From JAXGYV01 sp040772045 (lineage in GTDB: Bacteria > Actinomycetota > Thermoleophilia > UBA2241), in NCBI GenBank assembly GCA_040772045.1, contig JAXGYV010000001.1, positions 62,001-126,000 of the forward strand: a stretch of DNA of 64,000 nt. Direction: 5' to 3'. The translations under genes were made by a program, and so were the position numbers. The notes under the pieces are model-generated. The model saw nothing but the letters and a program-made list of their open reading frames with translations. It was not told the DNA's origin and made no database searches. Below are positions 61,713 through 64,000 of the stretch, piece by piece. The first letter of the stretch is position 1; each line of letters starts with the position of its first letter.

Positions 61713-62960
61713 TCAGTTGGTCTCCCGCACCGCCACGAGCACCAGCGCGCGAAACATCTGCGCTTGCGCCCAGCGATGGTAGGGGACCGTATTACGTCCG
61801 CACATGGTCTCACGTGTCACGAAATGCCCGTCCGGCAGGACCCAGCGTCGCAGTACCTCCGTGAGGAGGGCCGTGCCGATCGCCGAGGCCTCAGGATCCA
61901 CATCGGCCAACAGCAGGGCGAGGTTGATGCCTTCGGCGTAGTCGTACAACTCGCGCCGCTGGAGCGTGGGGCGCTCCGAGTAGGCGAACGGCACCGGCAG
62001 CCCGGCGGAGTCGAGAAGGGAGGACTTGTAGGAAGCGTAACCACGGAAGGCGGCTGCTAGGAGATCGGAGTCGCCGAGGACGCGCCATGCTTTGATGAGG
62101 TTCTTCAGGACGAGACACGTGTGCAGGTTATCGACGAACGCATCCTTGCCATCCATGGCGTACAACCAGGAGCCATCCGGCCGCTGGCTGTACAGGACGA
62201 AGGCCAGCGTAGCTCGTGCCTCAGCGAGCCACTCGTCGGCGGCGAATCGCGAACCGGCCGCGGCGAGCAGGAAGCCGCGGTATGCGCTCGCGTTCACCAC
62301 GCGCCGGCTGTCGTACGGCGAGTACGCGGAGGCGCGCACACCCGGGGCGATCTCCGTGCTCGGGATGCGGGCGTAAGCGAAGCGCGCGATGGACTCCATG
62401 ATAGCCAGATACCGCGGTTCGGCCGTGGTCGCGTACGCCGCCTCGGCGGCCTCGTACGCGTACGGCGTGGACGTGATCAGAGGCGTGCCCGCTTTCCAGG
62501 TGCCGAAGCACGTCTGCCAATCGAACGGGTAGCCCCAGCAGTGCTCGGGCTCGCCGGGACAGCGCTGGTCCAAGAGCGCCGCGAGGTGCTGCTGTCCGCG
62601 CGACGACCAGGCTGGATCGTGGGCTTGTGCCAGTGCGAAGAACCCCATGGCGTAGTGGGCGTCGGCGATGGGGAACCGCTGACGGTGCCACAGGAGCTTG
62701 CGCGTGGCCGGGAGAGCGGTGTCGAGCAAGACGAATGGGGCTACCAGGGGGAGGCCCAACCACCGGTGGCGGTAGTAGACGGCTTTCGCCCGCCGACCCA
62801 CCGGGTTGGCCCACAGATCGTGCGCGTCCCACGACGTGGGGCCGTACATCTCCAGCCATGCCGCGTGCCGGAGCGCCGCGTGCAGCGCGGCTGCGGAGAG
62901 GCGCGACTGGTCGTGGTGGCGCGCGGCGTACGAGCTTGGCGAGGGGGGAGCCGCGCTCAT
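61713..62960 (-). CDS. Alpha/alpha-toroid protein of a polysaccharide operon, function unknown
   Basis: A 415-residue protein with repeated helix pairs suggesting an (alpha/alpha) barrel, as in unsaturated glucuronyl hydrolases, C5-epimerases and prenyltransferase-like folds. Visible aromatic-rich repeats include WGYPFDWQTCFGTWKAGTP, TPYAYEAAEAAYATTAEPRYL, YSQRPDGSWLYAMDGKDAFVDNLHTC and YDYAEGINLALLLADVD. The first 25 residues are disordered; a hydrophobic stretch (LGLPLVAPFVLLDTALP) may associate with membrane. No catalytic motif is certain. Coupled to the upstream GT4 gene (ATGA) and five bases from asnB. Glycan hydrolysis, lysis or epimerisation are the reasonable candidates. Confidence 0.7.
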   Translation of the reverse strand: MSAAPPSPSSYAARHHDQSRLSAAALHAALRHAAWLEMYGPTSWDAHDLWANPVGRRAKAVYYRHRWLGLPLVAPFVLLDTALPATRKLLWHRQRFPIADAHYAMGFFALAQAHDPAWSSRGQQHLAALLDQRCPGEPEHCWGYPFDWQTCFGTWKAGTPLITSTPYAYEAAEAAYATTAEPRYLAIMESIARFAYARIPSTEIAPGVRASAYSPYDSRRVVNASAYRGFLLAAAGSRFAADEWLAEARATLAFVLYSQRPDGSWLYAMDGKDAFVDNLHTCLVLKNLIKAWRVLGDSDLLAAAFRGYASYKSSLLDSAGLPVPFAYSERPTLQRRELYDYAEGINLALLLADVDPEASAIGTALLTEVLRRWVLPDGHFVTRETMCGRNTVPYHRWAQAQMFRALVLVAVRETN

Positions 62961-64000
62961 GGTTCCTCCCGTCGTCGCGACGAGGCACGGCGCGGCGCAC
63001 TGTCGCGAGCCACGCGCTCGAGGATCGTCAGGTACCGAGGTGTCACCGCCGCGGGCGCGAACTCCTTGACTTTGGCGAGGTTGTTGGCGGCCATCGTCGC
63101 TCGCAGCCCGTCGTCAGCCAGCAGACGCTCGATAGCCTCGGCGAGTTTCTCGGGCTCCCGTGGCGGAATGAACAGGGCGTTCACGCCCTCTGCGAGCCGC
63201 TCGGCGGCACCGGGGAGATTGGTGGTGACGATAGGCAGTCCCCTGCTCATCGCCTCCGGCAGCACTGTGGGGAAGCCCTCACGGTACGAAGGCAGGACGA
63301 AGACGTCAGCCTGGCGGTAACAGGCACCGAGGGCTTCGCCCGATACGTGTCCGCGCCAGTCGATCTTGTCCGCGATCCCCAGCAGGCGCGCCTGCTGGGC
63401 CAAGGCGTTCGCGCTGGGGCCATCGCCCGCGACCACCAGACGGCACGGCACGGCCGCGTTGAGGTGCGCGAGCGCTTGCAGGAGGTCCGCCACGCCTTTC
63501 TGTGGTACCAGGCGACCAACGTACAGGATGGTTGGCTCAGCGGGTGGCGTGGTCTGGCTGGGCTCGCGTGCCGCGTCTAGTGGTATGGGTGCAGCCGCGT
63601 CAGGGACAAAGGGATTCGTAACCACGTCGAAGCGGCTGTTCGGCAGGAAGGCGGACCACTCGTCGCGCTCCTGCGTGGAGAGCACCAGAGTGGCGTCGGC
63701 CTGCCGAACGAGCAGGCGAGACGCGAGCTTGAGCAGCCGGTGCCCCGGGGCGACCAGGCGGTCGGAGTGACTGCCGTGGAAGTGCAGGACGCGATGCGCG
63801 CACAGCCGTCGCGTGGCCAAAACCAGGGGGATATCGCGCAGAAGCCCGCCCCAGTTGTGCGCGGTGGCGATGAAGAGCACGTCGACTGGGCGTCGCCGGA
63901 GCTGGCGGCGGATGCGCGCGATGTCCGCGGTCCGGCCAATCGTCTTCGAGAGCAGCGTCTCCTCGTCGGTGTGGCGGCCCCAGCTCGCGGTCTCGACAGC
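62957..64000 (-). CDS. GT4-family glycosyltransferase, 5' end outside the window
   Basis: The frame stays open from its stop at 62957 to the right edge with no stop codon, so the start lies beyond 64000. About 348 C-terminal residues are present. The N-terminal domain part includes LFIATAHNWGGLLRDIPLVL. The C-terminal GT-B domain has ILYVGRLVPQKGVADLLQAL, LVVAGDGPSANALAQQA and the EX7E-type PSYREGFPTVLPEAMSRGLP. It is the upstream-most visible gene of the minus-strand operon and is coupled to the toroid protein gene by ATGA. Donor sugar unknown. Confidence 0.88.
   Translation of the reverse strand, partial: AVETASWGRHTDEETLLSKTIGRTADIARIRRQLRRRPVDVLFIATAHNWGGLLRDIPLVLATRRLCAHRVLHFHGSHSDRLVAPGHRLLKLASRLLVRQADATLVLSTQERDEWSAFLPNSRFDVVTNPFVPDAAAPIPLDAAREPSQTTPPAEPTILYVGRLVPQKGVADLLQALAHLNAAVPCRLVVAGDGPSANALAQQARLLGIADKIDWRGHVSGEALGACYRQADVFVLPSYREGFPTVLPEAMSRGLPIVTTNLPGAAERLAEGVNALFIPPREPEKLAEAIERLLADDGLRATMAANNLAKVKEFAPAAVTPRYLTILERVARDSAPRRASSRRREEP

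Overview
The window is 64 kb of high-GC bacterial chromosome packed with housekeeping genes. It has no tRNA, rRNA, CRISPR array, insertion sequence or phage gene that I can recognise, and no gene-free stretch longer than about 180 bases. The gene order suggests Actinobacteriota. The block yraN-comM-dprA-xerC-whiG-type sigma-rpsB-tsf-pyrH-frr-uppS-cdsA-dxr-rseP-ispG resembles the Streptomyces whiG/rpsB region. The block rsmD-coaD-(SepIVA-like)-DUF177-rpmF-plsX-acpP-rnc-smc-ftsY resembles the corresponding mycobacterial region. The aroQ-pepQ-efp-accB-nusB order is shared with Firmicutes and early-branching actinobacteria. My inference is an early-branching actinobacterium (Coriobacteriia/Thermoleophilia-like). 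A 16S or marker-gene tree would be needed to place it.

Layout. 0-7 kb: shikimate genes aroC-K-B-Q, an M24 peptidase, efp, and a fused carboxyltransferase/biotin-carrier gene in the place where accB normally sits. 7-15.6 kb: nusB, an xseB-like gene, ispA, dxs, tlyA, nadK, recN, pyrG. 15.6-22 kb: an M20 peptidase, xerD and a nucleoside-salvage run (deoB, purine and pyrimidine nucleoside phosphorylases, an ADP-ribosylglycohydrolase-like protein). 22-32 kb: rsmD, coaD, a short SepIVA-like coiled-coil protein, DUF177, rpmF, a stand-alone Pta N-terminal-like protein coupled to plsX, acpP, rnc, smc, ftsY. 32-37 kb: the ffh-rpsP-khpA-rimM-trmD-rplS-lepB-rnhB translation and secretion run. 37.4-42.7 kb, minus strand: a YhaO/YhaN-like nuclease-ATPase pair translationally coupled to an aminotransferase. 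42.7-57.8 kb: the yraN-to-ispG block. 57.8-64 kb, minus strand: a surface-polysaccharide operon (GT4, alpha/alpha-toroid protein, asnB, wecG/tagA, wecB) that runs off the right edge.

The genes work in a few shared processes: chorismate synthesis, MEP isoprenoid synthesis leading to undecaprenyl phosphate (dxs, dxr, ispG, ispA, uppS), phospholipid synthesis (plsX, acpP, cdsA), SRP targeting and signal cleavage (ftsY, ffh, lepB, rseP), ribosome assembly and recycling, and natural-transformation or recombination functions (comM, dprA, recN, xerC/D). Many junctions are ATGA or GTGA overlaps, which implies translational coupling.

A recurring -10-like motif G[G/C]TANNNT lies in most intergenic gaps. 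In five cases (dxs, ffh, rseP, the sugar epimerase, yhaO-like) it ends only 6-9 bases before the start codon, which suggests leaderless mRNAs. The same geometry marks a 42-codon unannotated small ORF whose stop overlaps the rpsP start. The most interesting leads are the PycB-AccB fusion, the Pta-N/PlsX pairing, the leaderless promoter set with the rpsP small ORF, the long RG-rich tail of ribosomal protein S2, and the short SepIVA-like protein.
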